Counted from the stretch's first letter, positions 25,766 to 35,352 are shown. The stretch is 64,000 bases of DNA from Candidatus Rokuibacteriota bacterium (GCA_003220435.1 QHSL01000005.1:5993-69992), one strand, 5' to 3'. Numbers and translations: made by a program. The notes: generated by a model not told the origin, from the letters alone.

Positions 25766-25912
25766 ACAACCGAAGTGCGGGTGTGCGGCGTCGAGCCGCC
25801 TCATGCTATGCGGGCCCTCGGTCAGCGTCAATACACTCACGGGCGCTACGGCCGCGACGCTCGAGGGGCTCCCGGATCGACCGCCCGGCCGATCGGTCGT
25901 TCGTCGCCGTGC

Positions 25913-25918
25913 TAGAGT
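25913..25918 (+). promoter_or_regulatory. -10-like box upstream of the enoyl-CoA hydratase gene
   Basis: TAGAGT lies 38 bases before the ATG at 25957. Unlike the leaderless cases in this window the leader contains a G-rich site (GAGGGGGG at about 25943). The rest of the 25766-25956 gap shows no other clear signal. Confidence 0.35.
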
Positions 25919-25956
25919 TCGTTGCCGCGCAGTGAGCACGCCGAGGGGGGCCGCGC

Positions 25957-26715
25957 ATGTACGAACACATCGTGTGGGAGCGCACCGAGAACGTCGTGGT
26001 CGTCACGCTCAATCGCCCACGAGTGCTCAACGCGCTCAGCCGGGCGCTCAAGCGAGAGCTCGCCGAGGCGCTCGGCCGCGTCAAAGCCGACGAGCGGATC
26101 CGCGCCCTCGTGCTCACCGGCGCCGGCGAGCAGGCGTTCAGCGCGGGCCAGGACCTCACCGAGGCCAAGGACATGTCCGGACCGGAGGCCGAGGAGTGGG
26201 TGCGGGAGTACGAGCTGCTCTACGACCAGGTCCGGATGCTCGACGTGCCCGTGATCGCGGCGGTGAACGGCTGGGCGATGGGCGCCGGCTGTCAGCTGGC
26301 GCTGCTGGCCGACATTCGAATCTCGTCGGAGAACGCACGCTACGGCATGCCCGAGATCCGCGACGGGATTCCCGCCGTCTTCGGCCTCGAGCTCCTGTGG
26401 AACACGATCGGGATGAGCCGCGGACTCTATCTGGTCCTCAGTGGCGATGCGCTCGACGCGCGCCAGGCGCAGGAGGCGGGCCTGACGATCAAGACGGTCC
26501 CGCGCGCCCAGCTCATGACCGAGGCGCTGACCCTGGCGCGGACGCTCGCCGGCTACGCGCCGATCGCGATGAAGCAGAACAAGCAGTATGCGCGCCGGCG
26601 GACCGAGGCCGATTTCCGCGCGTGCGCCAGGTTCTGCGAGAGCGCGCACCACGCGTCGTTCGCGGCCGGAGACGCCAAGCGAGGCATGGAGGCGTTCCTG
26701 GCCAAGAAGCGCTGA
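25957..26715 (+). CDS. Enoyl-CoA hydratase/isomerase family protein
   Basis: A 252-residue crotonase-fold protein. The CoA-binding and oxyanion segments are LNRPRVLNALSRAL (about 15-28), FSAGQDLTEAKDM (about 60-72) and GWAMGAGCQLALLADIRI (about 102-119). It hydrates or isomerises enoyl-CoA in beta-oxidation or aromatic degradation. In FSAGQDL the usual GAD/GGD residue is AGQD, and in the second region the position corresponding to one catalytic Glu is not certain, so the exact reaction is open. It stands alone between the liv cluster and the enolase-superfamily gene (stop to stop, 1 base apart). Confidence 0.88.
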   Translation: MYEHIVWERTENVVVVTLNRPRVLNALSRALKRELAEALGRVKADERIRALVLTGAGEQAFSAGQDLTEAKDMSGPEAEEWVREYELLYDQVRMLDVPVIAAVNGWAMGAGCQLALLADIRISSENARYGMPEIRDGIPAVFGLELLWNTIGMSRGLYLVLSGDALDARQAQEAGLTIKTVPRAQLMTEALTLARTLAGYAPIAMKQNKQYARRRTEADFRACARFCESAHHASFAAGDAKRGMEAFLAKKR

Positions 26716-26716
26716 C

Positions 26717-27823
26717 TCAGCGCGCCCACTCCTTCAGCCGCGCCTCATCCACCTCGACGCCGAGCCCCGGGCCGTCGAGCGCCAGGATCGCGCCGTCCCG
26801 GTACTGCACGGGCGTGCGGGTCACGTCGCCCTCGAGGAGCAGCGGGCCGAACAGCTCGCAGCCCCACGTCACCGGCGTCGCCGCCAGCGCCATCTGGAGA
26901 TACGCGGCGGTGCCGAGCGAAGTCTCGATCATGCAGCCGACGTAGCAGCTCATGCCCGCCGACTCCGCGATGCGGGCGATCGCCATCGTGCCGAGGATGC
27001 CCGCCGACTTCGTGAGCTTGAGGGCGAGGATGGACACGCCGCCCAGGCGCGCGATCGCGAGTGCGTCGTGCAGCGAGCAGCAGGACTCGTCGGCCATGAT
27101 CGGTACCGTGACCGCCCGTGCGATCTCGGCCATGCCCTCCCGGTCCCAGCGTGCGACCGGCTGCTCGACGAAATCCAGCCGGTACGGCTCGAGCGCGCGG
27201 ATGGCCTGGAGCGCGGTGGCGCGATCCCATCCCTGGTTGGCGTCGACGCGCAGCGAGACGTCGGGCCCGACCGCCTCTCGCAGGCGGCGCACGCGCTCGA
27301 CGTCGTGGGCCACGGGATGGGCCGCGGTCTTGATCTTGAAGATGCGATGGCCGAGCGCCACCTTCGCCCGCGCCTCCGCGACCTCCGCCTCGGAGCTCTC
27401 CACCGCGAGCGACCACGAGAGCTCCACGTTCTCGCGCACGCGGCCGCCGAGCAGGCGGTGCACGGGAACGCCGAGGGCCTTGCCGTTGAGGTCCCAGAGC
27501 GCCATTTCTACCGCCGCGCGCGCGAACGGATTGCCCTGGACCCGGCGCGCCATCTCCTGCCGGAGCGGCTCGATTCCCGCGGCGTCGCGCCCCACGAGCC
27601 AGGGCGCGATGTAACGCTCGATCGTCACCCCGACCGACTCCGCCGATTCTTCGCTCCACGTCGGGCCGCCGAGACACGCGGCCTCGCCCCAGCCCACGAG
27701 ACCGTCCGACGTCTCCATGCGCACGAACGCGAAGTTCACCCGCTCGAGCGTGGTGAAGGACATCTTGTGCGGGCGCTTGACGGGGATGTCGGCGAGGATC
27801 ACGCGGACGTCGGCGATCCGCAT
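26717..27823 (-). CDS. Enolase-superfamily mandelate racemase/muconate cycloisomerase-like enzyme
   Basis: A 368-residue protein with the TIM-barrel catalytic set of the muconate-lactonising subgroup: KxK in IFKIKT (about 163-165), Asp in RVDANQGWD (about 192), Glu in FVEQP (about 218), Asp in MADES (about 243) and Lys in ALKLTKSAG (about 265-268). Substrates range from muconates to dipeptides and N-acyl amino acids. The ATG shares one base with the upstream oxidoreductase stop (TAATG), so the two are an operon. The closest alternative is a dipeptide epimerase or o-succinylbenzoate-synthase-like enzyme. Confidence 0.88.
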   Translation of the reverse strand: MRIADVRVILADIPVKRPHKMSFTTLERVNFAFVRMETSDGLVGWGEAACLGGPTWSEESAESVGVTIERYIAPWLVGRDAAGIEPLRQEMARRVQGNPFARAAVEMALWDLNGKALGVPVHRLLGGRVRENVELSWSLAVESSEAEVAEARAKVALGHRIFKIKTAAHPVAHDVERVRRLREAVGPDVSLRVDANQGWDRATALQAIRALEPYRLDFVEQPVARWDREGMAEIARAVTVPIMADESCCSLHDALAIARLGGVSILALKLTKSAGILGTMAIARIAESAGMSCYVGCMIETSLGTAAYLQMALAATPVTWGCELFGPLLLEGDVTRTPVQYRDGAILALDGPGLGVEVDEARLKEWAR

Positions 27824-28944
27824 TATCTAGCGAAGCGTCCCGGATCGAACGGCGAGAGGTCCATCGACGGTGTGCCGTCGAGCAGCCACTCGGAGACGTA
27901 GCGGCCGGTGGCGGGCGAGTGCTGGAAGCCGTGGCCGCCGAACCCGACCGCCAGGAAGAAACCCTCGACGACGGACCACCCGATGATCGCGTGGTCGTCC
28001 GGAGTGAGCGGGCGCAGCCCCGCCCAGCCGCCGGCGATCCGCGCGTCGGCGATCATCGGCAGGCGATGAACGGCCTTCTGCACGGCATCCTCGACCTTCC
28101 CAGGGTCCATCGGCACGTCGAAGTCCTCGCCGATGTCCTCGACGTCGCCCGGGCTCAGCAGCACCTGCTCCAGCTCCTTCCTGAAATAGAAGCCGCTCGA
28201 GACGTCGGTGGTGAGCGGCACCGGCCCCGGGATCGCTGGAAAGGGCTCGGTGAAGAAGATGTGGCGGCGTCTGGGATGGACGGGCAGCTCGATCCCGGCC
28301 AGCCGCGCGACGCGCGCGGCCGACGGCCCGGCGGCGTTGACGACGCGCGGTGCGGCGATCGAGCCGTTCGAGGTCGTCACGCCGGTCACCCGGCCGTCGG
28401 CTCGCTCGATCGACGTGACCCGGACGCCCTCGACGATCTTCACCCCGAGCTCGCGGGCGCGCCGCGCGAAGCCGGTGGTGACCTCGGCGGGGCCGGCGAG
28501 GCCGTCACCGGGTCCCCACACCGCGGCGATCAGGTCGTTCACCCGAAGGGCGGGCACGAGCGCGCGCGCGTCGTCGGGCGTGATCACGCGCACGTCGACG
28601 CCGAGCTTGCGCTGGAGCGCGATCCGCTGCTCGAACCCGTGGAGATGCTTCGCCTCGGAGATCAGGAAGAGGTAGCCGATCTTCTTGTAGCCGGGATCGA
28701 CGCCGAACTCCTCGCGGAAGCGCTCGAACACCTGGATCGACTCCAGCGAGAAGCGGATCTCCGCCTCGATCGGGAATTGGGCGCGTATGCCGCCCGCCGC
28801 CTTGCTGGTCGTGCCCGAGCCGACCGTCTCGCGCTCGACGACGGCGACGTCGCGGAGGCCGCGCCGGGCGAGGTGGTACGCGATGCTGCAGCCGACGACG
28901 CCGCCACCGATCACCACCACGCTGGCCGTTTTCGGTGTGTCCAT
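27823..28944 (-). CDS. FAD-dependent amine/amino-acid oxidoreductase (DAO family)
   Basis: A 373-residue flavoenzyme of the DAO family, with the FAD-binding VVVIGGGVVGCSIAYHLAR (about 10-28) and the C-terminal VGFGGHGFQHSPATGRYVSEWL region. Members include sarcosine oxidase beta subunits, glycine oxidase and D-amino-acid dehydrogenases. The ATG at 28944 is preceded by GGAG at 5-base spacing. It precedes the enolase-superfamily gene in one operon; a plausible joint role is handling of an amino-acid derivative, but that is inference. Confidence 0.9.
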   Translation of the reverse strand: MDTPKTASVVVIGGGVVGCSIAYHLARRGLRDVAVVERETVGSGTTSKAAGGIRAQFPIEAEIRFSLESIQVFERFREEFGVDPGYKKIGYLFLISEAKHLHGFEQRIALQRKLGVDVRVITPDDARALVPALRVNDLIAAVWGPGDGLAGPAEVTTGFARRARELGVKIVEGVRVTSIERADGRVTGVTTSNGSIAAPRVVNAAGPSAARVARLAGIELPVHPRRRHIFFTEPFPAIPGPVPLTTDVSSGFYFRKELEQVLLSPGDVEDIGEDFDVPMDPGKVEDAVQKAVHRLPMIADARIAGGWAGLRPLTPDDHAIIGWSVVEGFFLAVGFGGHGFQHSPATGRYVSEWLLDGTPSMDLSPFDPGRFAR

Positions 28945-29026
28945 CAATTCTCCACGCTAGCAAACGCGCCTGATTCTATCGCGACTCCTTGCGTCCCGTG
29001 TCCGTGCAATCTCTGGCCAGCGTGAC

Positions 29027-29150
29027 CGGGTCGCTCAAACAGGTCCAGATGCGAGGCGACGCCCGAAGGCCCGACTGAGGCGTATGCCGCATACGCCGCA
29101 GGGAGGGCTGAGGGCGTCAACGACGCAGCTGGGCCCGTTTCAGCGACCCG
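29027..29150. repeat. 124-base imperfect palindrome over the NUDIX gene end
   Basis: Arms at 29027-29053 and 29124-29150 match as reverse complements at 22 of 27 positions. The 70 bases between them hold a perfect inner hairpin (GCGTATGCCGCATACGC at 29080-29096) and further complementary stretches. The right arm covers the stop and last codons of the NUDIX gene. It occupies most of the gap to the FAD oxidoreductase start. Confidence 0.75.
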
Positions 29151-29538
29151 CCTCCAAGCGTGCGATCAGCTCGCGATCCGCGGGAGGAAACTCGAGCTCC
29201 GTGAGTCGCTCCGGAGCGACCCAGGCCATCGTCTGCGACTCCCGGGGCGCAATCGTGCCGGCCTCGAGCCGGCAGCGGTAGAAGGCGATCACGACCACGC
29301 GCTCCGGGTATTCCCACCGGACGGTGTCGACCAGCGCGCCCACGGCGAAGGTCGCCGACAGCTCCTCGCTCAGCTCGCGCCGGAGCGCCGCCTCCGCTGA
29401 CTCGCCCGCCTCGCGCTTGCCCCCGGGAAACTCCCACAGGCCCTCGAGGTGCGACCCGCGCCGGCGCCTGGTGACGAGGTAGCGTCCGGCCTCGTCCTGG
29501 ATGAGGGCGGCGGAGACATCGACGACCGGGACCGTCAC
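29140..29538 (-). CDS. NUDIX hydrolase (MutT-like)
   Basis: A 132-residue protein with a complete NUDIX box from about residue 39 (GGKREAGES...RELSEEL, with REx2EE). It also has the LWEFPGG segment typical of 8-oxo-dGTP-cleaving MutT. It would clear oxidised nucleotides. I start it at the GTG at 29538, which overlaps the mutY stop (GTGA); longer in-frame starts lie inside mutY. MutY proteins normally carry a NUDIX-like C-terminal domain, and the MutY here lacks it, so this separate gene may be the split-off domain, though it keeps active hydrolase residues. Confidence 0.88.
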   Translation of the reverse strand: MTVPVVDVSAALIQDEAGRYLVTRRRRGSHLEGLWEFPGGKREAGESAEAALRRELSEELSATFAVGALVDTVRWEYPERVVVIAFYRCRLEAGTIAPRESQTMAWVAPERLTELEFPPADRELIARLEAGR

Positions 29539-30203
29539 GACGATCCCACGTAGGGATAGCAGGCGCAGAAGGATCGCATCGGGCACGGAGCGCAGCGCGG
29601 GTTGCGCGGCGTGCACCACGTCGCGCCGAAGTCCATGAGCGCCTGGTTGAAGTCGTAGCCGCGCCCGTGCGGCACGAGCGACTCGGCGAGATCCCAGAAC
29701 GTCTTCTCGCCGCGGACGCGCGCGAGGCGGCGCCGGCCCAGGAACACGCGGCCCAGGACGCGCCGCACGTTCGTGTCGAGAACCGCCGCGTCTCGCCCGT
29801 AGGCGAACGAGAGGATCGCGCCGGCGGTGTAGCGCCCGACGCCGGGCAGTCGCCGCAGCGCCTCCTCGCGATCGGGCAGGCGGCCGCCGTAGCGGGCGAC
29901 GGTCTCGCGGGCGATCGCGTGGAGGCGAACGGGACGGATGTTGTAGCCGAGCGGGTACCAGAGGCGCCGCACCTCCGCGACGGGTGCCGCCGCCAGACGC
30001 CTCATGGTCGGAAAGCGACGGAGGAACTCGTGATACTTCGGAACGACGCGATCGACCTGGGTCTGCTGGAGCATGATCTCGGACACCAGCACCCGATACG
30101 GATGCCGCGTCCGGCGCCAGGGAAGATCACGACCGTGCCGGCCGTACCACGCGAGGAGACGTCGCTGGAAGCGCTCGACAGTCGGGCGCGGCGGCGGTCG
30201 CAC
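29535..30203 (-). CDS. mutY: A/G-specific adenine glycosylase (short MutY)
   Basis: Removes adenine mispaired with 8-oxoguanine. The 222-residue protein has the catalytic Glu in SEIMLQQTQV (E42), the helix-hairpin-helix LPGVGRYTAGAI (about 119-130), the catalytic Asp in VLDTNV (D143), and four [4Fe-4S] cysteines C197, C204, C207, C213. It is much shorter than typical MutY (about 350) because the C-terminal NUDIX-like recognition domain is absent; a NUDIX gene follows with a GTGA overlap. LWYPLGYNIRPVRLH replaces the usual GLGYYARARNL. The GTG at 30203 is the best start in the window, but the N-terminus is uncertain. Confidence 0.9.
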   Translation of the reverse strand: MRPPPRPTVERFQRRLLAWYGRHGRDLPWRRTRHPYRVLVSEIMLQQTQVDRVVPKYHEFLRRFPTMRRLAAAPVAEVRRLWYPLGYNIRPVRLHAIARETVARYGGRLPDREEALRRLPGVGRYTAGAILSFAYGRDAAVLDTNVRRVLGRVFLGRRRLARVRGEKTFWDLAESLVPHGRGYDFNQALMDFGATWCTPRNPRCAPCPMRSFCACYPYVGSS

Positions 30204-30237
30204 GGCGCGCAGTCTAGCACGAGGCCCGCGACGTGGG

Positions 30238-30284
30238 GCGCGCCGCAGGCCGTCGCGGGGCTGGGGCCCCGCCGGCCGCGGCGC
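30238..30284. repeat. REP-like palindrome, copy 3
   Basis: Opposite orientation to copies 1 and 2. It lies in the divergent gap between mutY and ygfZ, 34 bases before the mutY start and 12 bases before the ygfZ -10 box. It has CGCGG in place of CTCGG in the outer block. Confidence 0.9.
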
Positions 30285-30296
30285 GAGTATAGAGAG

Positions 30297-30302
30297 TAGA
30301 AT
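30297..30302 (+). promoter_or_regulatory. -10 box of ygfZ, leaderless spacing
   Basis: TAGAAT ends 6 bases before the ygfZ ATG at 30309, with no Shine-Dalgarno site. Twelve bases upstream is REP-like copy 3. Confidence 0.5.
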
Positions 30303-30308
30303 GACGCC

Positions 30309-31367
30309 ATGGCGAATCGCGAGACGTCGTCGGCGTACGGGCAGCCCGCCGACGAGTACTGGGCCGCGCGGCGAGGCGTCGGGCTCGTCGATCGCCGCGA
30401 CTGGGGCGTCCTCGAGCTCACCGGCCGCGATCGGGCGACGTTCCTCCACGCCCTGCTGAGCAACGAGGTCAAGGCGCTGGCGCCGGGGCAGGGGTGCGCG
30501 GCAACGCTGCTCGACGTCCACGGCAAGGTGCAGGTCGTCGTCTCCGTCTGGGTCGCCGACGATCGGATCTTCGTGGTGACGCCGCCCTCGATGGCGCAGA
30601 AGACGGCCGAGGCGCTGGATCACTACCTCTTCTCGGAGAAGGTGGCGATCCGTGACGTCTCCGACGAGACCGCGCTGCTCGTCCTCGCCGGACCGAAGGC
30701 GCGCGAGACGGCGGAGCGGATGGCCGGCGCGCGACCCGGAGAGGCCGCGTGGGCGCACGTCGCGAGCAAGCTCGGCGAGGTCCCCGTACGGCTCGTGACC
30801 GGCGGCCGGGAGACCGGTGAGGCCGAGGTGTGGATCGCCGGTCCCGCGAGCGAGGCAGCGCGCCTCTGGGATGCGCTCGTCGCCGCCGGCGCCCAGCCCA
30901 TCGGCCGGATGGCGTTCGAGTCGCTCCGGATCGAGGCGGGAACGCCCGTCCTCGGCCGTGACGTCGACGAGTCCGTCCTGCTCCCCGAGATCCCGTTCGA
31001 GCGTCTGGTCTCCCAGACGAAGGGGTGCTATCCGGGCCAGGAGGTCGTGGTCCGCATCCGCGATCGCGGTCACGTCAACCGGATGCTGGTGGGGCTGCTG
31101 CTCGACGGTTCCGACCCCCCCTCGGACGGCGCCGAGGTGGTCGCCGACTCCGCGGCCATCGGCCGGGTCACGAGCTCGACCTGGTCGTTCGGACTCGAGC
31201 GGCCGATCGCTCTCGCGTTCGTCCGTCGCCAGCACGCCGCCGCCGGCAGCCGCATCCAGGTTCGCGTCGGTGAACGGATGCTCTCGGCCAGCGTGAGCGC
31301 GCTTCCCTTTGTCGTTGAACATCGGGGGGAGCGAGCGCCGCTGCCCCCGATTTCCCCCACCGGGTAG
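30309..31367 (+). CDS. ygfZ: YgfZ-type folate-binding Fe-S assembly protein
   Basis: A 352-residue GcvT-fold protein with the YgfZ signature [21 protein letters not shown] around residues 238-258, including the essential Cys at about 240. YgfZ binds tetrahydrofolate and supports assembly or repair of Fe-S clusters, notably in MiaB. The C-terminal beta-barrel part is present. It sits beside the Fe-S enzyme MutY, with which it is divergent. The true aminomethyltransferase GcvT is longer and lacks the KGCYPGQE motif. Confidence 0.9.
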   Translation: MANRETSSAYGQPADEYWAARRGVGLVDRRDWGVLELTGRDRATFLHALLSNEVKALAPGQGCAATLLDVHGKVQVVVSVWVADDRIFVVTPPSMAQKTAEALDHYLFSEKVAIRDVSDETALLVLAGPKARETAERMAGARPGEAAWAHVASKLGEVPVRLVTGGRETGEAEVWIAGPASEAARLWDALVAAGAQPIGRMAFESLRIEAGTPVLGRDVDESVLLPEIPFERLVSQTKGCYPGQEVVVRIRDRGHVNRMLVGLLLDGSDPPSDGAEVVADSAAIGRVTSSTWSFGLERPIALAFVRRQHAAAGSRIQVRVGERMLSASVSALPFVVEHRGERAPLPPISPTG

Positions 31368-31381
31368 GTCGGAGAGCCGGC

Positions 31382-33397
31382 GTGTCCGAGAATCGGCTCG
31401 CGCGCGAGACCAGCCCGTACCTGCTCCAGCACGCCCACAATCCCGTCGACTGGTACCCGTGGGGAGACGAGGCCTTCACGCGCGCCCGGGCCGAGGACAA
31501 GCCGGTGCTCCTGTCCGTCGGCTACTCCGCGTGCCACTGGTGCCACGTGATGGAGCACGAGTCGTTCGAGAGCCAAGCAGTCGCCGAGGTGATGAACCGG
31601 CACTTCGTGAATATCAAGGTCGACCGCGAAGAGCGCCCGGACGTCGATCAGATCTACATGCAGGCGGTCCAGTCCATGACTGGCCACGGCGGCTGGCCGA
31701 TGACCGTCTTCCTCACGCCGGAGGGCGTGCCGTTCTACGGCGGCACCTACTTCCCACCGGTCGACGGGCACGGGCTTCCGGGGTTCCAGCGCCTGCTCGC
31801 GGCGATCGCGGACGCGTGGACGACGCGCCGAGGCGAAGTCCTCGAGTCGTCGCAGAAGATCGCGGCCTCGCTCGCCCAGACGGAGCGGCTGCGGGCCGCG
31901 AGCGAGCCGCTCACGCCGGGCATGCTCGGCGAGGCGTTCCAGGCGATCTCGGCTCAGTTCGACGACGGCGACGGCGGTCTGGGCGGTGCGCCGAAGTTTC
32001 CGCAGCCCATGATCTGGGAGTTCGTCCTGCGCTACGGGAAGCGGACGCAGAATGCGCGGGCGCGTCAGATGGCCCACGCCACGCTGACCATGATGGCGCG
32101 CGGCGGGATGTACGATCAGGTCGGCGGTGGCTTTCACCGCTACTCGGTCGACGCGCACTGGCTCGTGCCCCACTTCGAGAAGATGCTCTACGACAACGGC
32201 CAGCTCGCCTCGCTCTACCTGCACGGCTGGCAGGCACTCGGCGATCCCGAGTGCCGGCGCGTGTGCGAGGAGACGCTCGACTACATCCTGCACGAGATGA
32301 CCGATCCGGCCGGCGGTTTCTACTCGGCGCAGGACGCGGATTCCGAGGGTCACGAGGGGAAGTTCTTCGTGTGGACGCCCGAGGAGCTTCGCGAGGTGCT
32401 GGGCGACACCGACGCCGGGCGCGCGGGCCAGTACTGGGGCGTGGACCGCGGGCCGAACTTCGAGGGCAAGAACATCCTCTATCTCGCGGGCGAGCCCGAC
32501 CCCGAGCGGATCGCGCCCCTCAGGAGAAAGCTCTACGAGGCGCGGGAGCGCCGGGTCCATCCCGGCCGCGACGACAAGGTGCTGGCGTCGTGGAACGGCC
32601 TCGCCTGCCGGGCGCTCGCCGAGGCGGGCGGCGCGCTCGGTCGCCCCGACTACATCGCGGCCGCGGTCAAGAACGCGGGGTTCGTGCTCGGTGCGATGCA
32701 GGCCGACGGCCGGCTGCTCCGCACCTGGAAGGGTGGCCGGGCCAAGCTCAAGGGCTACCTCGAGGACTACGCCATGGTCGCGGCGGCGCTGATCGAGGTG
32801 TACGAGGCGACGTTCGAGCGCCGGTGGCTCGACGAGGCGCGGCGCCTGGCCGACGAGATGATCCGACTCTTCTGGGACGAGCGCCTCGAGGGCTTCTTCG
32901 ACACCGGGAGCGACCACGAGCAGCTGATTGTGCGGCCGCGCAACCTGTTCGACAACGCGGTGCCGTGCGGGACGTCGGTGGCCACCGAGACGCTGTTCCG
33001 GCTCGCGGTGCTCACGGGCGAGTCGCGATACGAGGCGACCGCCGTGAAAGCGCTCCGGCCGATGGCGGATCTGATGGCCCGCTACGCGAGCGGCTTCGGC
33101 CGATTCCTGTGTGCGCTCGATTTCCACCTCGGGCCGGTGGTCGAGATCGCGCTCGTCGCGTCCGCCGCCGGCGACGGGCTCGAGCCGCTGGTCAGCGAGG
33201 TCTTCGGGCGCTATCTGCCGAACCGCGTCGTGGCCGGGATGGTCGCGGGCGAGGCCGGGGACGCCGCCGGGATCCCGCTCCTCGCGGGGCGAGAAGCGGT
33301 GGGCGGAAGGCCGACGGCCTACGTCTGCCGGAACTACGCCTGCGAGCTGCCCGTCACCGATCGCGCCGGGCTGGCGCGCCAGCTCGATCAGGCTTAA
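31382..33397 (+). CDS. YyaL-type thioredoxin-fold protein (DUF255)
   Basis: A 671-residue protein. The first 160 residues are a thioredoxin-like domain opening [20 protein letters not shown] with a CHWCH motif (C51, C54); the remainder is an (alpha/alpha)6-barrel-like domain seen in N-acylglucosamine epimerases. The family (YyaL, spermatogenesis-associated protein 20) has no settled function; a disulfide or glycan-handling role has been suggested. The GTG start has GGAG upstream, 15 bases after ygfZ. The DUF4197 gene follows 2 bases after its stop. Confidence 0.9.
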   Translation: MSENRLARETSPYLLQHAHNPVDWYPWGDEAFTRARAEDKPVLLSVGYSACHWCHVMEHESFESQAVAEVMNRHFVNIKVDREERPDVDQIYMQAVQSMTGHGGWPMTVFLTPEGVPFYGGTYFPPVDGHGLPGFQRLLAAIADAWTTRRGEVLESSQKIAASLAQTERLRAASEPLTPGMLGEAFQAISAQFDDGDGGLGGAPKFPQPMIWEFVLRYGKRTQNARARQMAHATLTMMARGGMYDQVGGGFHRYSVDAHWLVPHFEKMLYDNGQLASLYLHGWQALGDPECRRVCEETLDYILHEMTDPAGGFYSAQDADSEGHEGKFFVWTPEELREVLGDTDAGRAGQYWGVDRGPNFEGKNILYLAGEPDPERIAPLRRKLYEARERRVHPGRDDKVLASWNGLACRALAEAGGALGRPDYIAAAVKNAGFVLGAMQADGRLLRTWKGGRAKLKGYLEDYAMVAAALIEVYEATFERRWLDEARRLADEMIRLFWDERLEGFFDTGSDHEQLIVRPRNLFDNAVPCGTSVATETLFRLAVLTGESRYEATAVKALRPMADLMARYASGFGRFLCALDFHLGPVVEIALVASAAGDGLEPLVSEVFGRYLPNRVVAGMVAGEAGDAAGIPLLAGREAVGGRPTAYVCRNYACELPVTDRAGLARQLDQA

Positions 33398-33399
33398 GC

Positions 33400-34122
33400 G
33401 TGCGCGCCATAGCTCTCCTCGTCGGCGCGTTCCTCCTGACGACCGCCACGCCGGCGCCGGCCCAGCTCGACAGCATCCTGAAAGAGGTGGACACGTGGAC
33501 GCGCCCCGGTTCCGCGACGCCGGGCGGCGTGAAGATCGGCGCGGCGCTCAAGCAGGCGCTCCAGGTCGGGAGCGAGAACGCCGTGAAGCTGACGGGGCGG
33601 ACCGACGGTTACTTCGCGAACAAGGCGATCAAGATCCTGATGCCCGATCGCCTCCGCACGGTCGACCGAGGCCTGCGCACCGCCGGCTACGGGTCGAAGG
33701 TGGACGAGCTCGTGCTCAGCATGAACCGCGCGGCCGAGCGCGCCGCGCCGGCCGGCAAGAAGATCTTCTGGGACGCGATCGGCGAGATGACCATCGACGA
33801 CGCGCAGAGGATCCTGAACGGCACCCCGACCGCCGCGACCGACTACTTCAAGAGCAAGACGTCGGTCTCACTCCGCATCGCCTTCCGCCCCGTCGTGGAG
33901 AAAGCCATGAACGAGGTCGGGACGGTGCGGCAGTACAACGACCTGCTCGGCCAGGCCAAGGCCATCCCGTTCCTCAAGACCGAGGACTACGAGCTCGATC
34001 GCTACGTGGTCGGCAAGGCCCTCGACGGCCTCTTCTACGTGGTCGGCGAGGAGGAGCGCAAGATCAGGAGCGACCCATCCGCCCGCGTGACCGATCTGCT
34101 CAAGGAGGTCTTCGGAAAATAG
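33400..34122 (+). CDS. DUF4197 domain protein (secreted)
   Basis: A 240-residue protein with a signal peptide (IALLVGAFLLTTATPAPAQ, about 4-22) and a helical DUF4197 domain. Family landmarks include GGVKIGAALKQALQVGSENAVKLTGR, GYFANKAIKILMPD and the DYFKSKTS segment. Function is unknown; it is probably periplasmic. The GTG at 33400 lies 2 bases after the preceding stop and marks the start of the signal peptide. Its last 23 bases overlap the convergent sigma-factor gene. Confidence 0.85.
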   Translation: MRAIALLVGAFLLTTATPAPAQLDSILKEVDTWTRPGSATPGGVKIGAALKQALQVGSENAVKLTGRTDGYFANKAIKILMPDRLRTVDRGLRTAGYGSKVDELVLSMNRAAERAAPAGKKIFWDAIGEMTIDDAQRILNGTPTAATDYFKSKTSVSLRIAFRPVVEKAMNEVGTVRQYNDLLGQAKAIPFLKTEDYELDRYVVGKALDGLFYVVGEEERKIRSDPSARVTDLLKEVFGK

Positions 34123-35336
34123 CGGCGCGGGCGACGAGGAACTCGCGCACCGCCGTCTCCTCGCTCAGCCCGATCGCTCGCGCGTACGCCTGCCGGGCCG
34201 GCTCGTCCTCCCCGAGGCGCTCGTGTAGATGCGCGCGAAGCGCCCAGTACGGCTGGTAGGTCTTCATCGATTCCAGAGGGATGGCGTCGAGCGCCGCGAA
34301 TCCTTGGCGCGGGCCCCGCGCCTCCGCGAGCGCCGCGGCGTGGCCCACGCGGGCTCCGATCGTCGGCGCGCAGAGGAGCAGTCCCTGGTAGAGGAGGGCG
34401 ATCGCCTCCCAGTCCGTCCGCCCGACCACCGCTCGCCGCGCGTGGGCCGACTGGATCGCGGCCTCGAGCTGGAAGCGCCCCGGCGTCTTCGCGCGCGCCG
34501 CCGCCGCCAGCGCCGCTTCCGCTTCGTCGATCGTCGAGCGTGACCAGAGCGCGACGTCCTGCTCGCCGAGCGGAACATAGCGCCCCGCCGAGTCCCGCCG
34601 TGCGGCTCGCCGCGCCTCGCAGTGCAGCGTCAGCGCGAGCAGGCCGAGCGCCTCCGGCTCGTCGGGCAGGAGCCCGACGACCAGGCGTCCGAGCCAGATC
34701 GCCTCCTCGGCGAGGCCCTTGCGTCGCGCGTCGGCTCCCGCGACGTCGTCCCAGCCGCTCCCGTACGCGGCGTAGATGGCGTCCAGCACCGCGTCGACGC
34801 GTCCCGGAAGGTCGGCCGGGTCCGGGATCTCGAAGCGAATGCCGGCGTCACGGATCTTGGCCTTCACGCGCACCAGGCGCTGGCTCATCGCCGCGGGGGC
34901 CACGAGGAACGCCGACGCGATCGTGGTTCCGTCGAGGCCGAGCACGGTCTGCAGCCATCAGCGGTGTGCGGGCCGTCTCGTCGATCGCCGGGTGGGCGCA
35001 GACGAACAGGAGCTTCAGCCGCTCGTCCGGAAAGACCGCCTCGGACGAAGCCGTCTGCTGCGCGCGCTTGGCGACGAGCTCGAGGGCCTCGGCGGTCGCG
35101 GCCTCGACCTTCGCGTGCCGCGCGCCGTCGACGAGCCGGCGGCGCGCGGCCGCCAGCAGCCACGCTTCAGGCTTGTCCGGCACACCCGATCGCGGCCACG
35201 CCTCGAGCGCCGCCAGCAGCGCGTCGCCGAGCGCGTCTTCGGCCGCCGCCACGTCGCGCCATGAAGCGGCGAGGTAGGCGAGAAGCCTGCCATAGGAGGC
35301 GCGGGCCGCCAGTTCCGCCGCGCGGTGTGCGTCGAT
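34100..35336 (-). pseudogene. ECF-type RNA polymerase sigma factor (DUF6596 type), frameshifted
   Basis: Together the two parts would give about 411 residues, the usual size for ECF-like sigma factors with a C-terminal DUF6596 domain. The first part (to about 34960) carries sigma region 2 (RAAELAARASYGRLLAYLAA, AAEDALGDALLAALEAWPR) and ends at DETARTPLM. The second part, in another frame, carries LQTVLGLDGTTIASAFLVAP, AAMSQRLVRVKAKIRDAGI and the DUF6596 segment. One extra base near 34951-34961 (GCAGCCATCAG on the plus strand) explains the break. No ATG, GTG or TTG fits the N-terminus; the 5' end given is the first residue that matches the family. Its companion YCII gene lies just upstream. 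Confidence 0.75.
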
Positions 35337-35352
35337 GTCGCCCTCGCGCCAA

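Noticed and set aside
31070-33127. A 685-codon minus-strand open frame opposite the YyaL-type gene
   Set aside because: The plus-strand YyaL protein has family motifs from end to end; the minus-strand frame is unlike any known protein and has biased composition.
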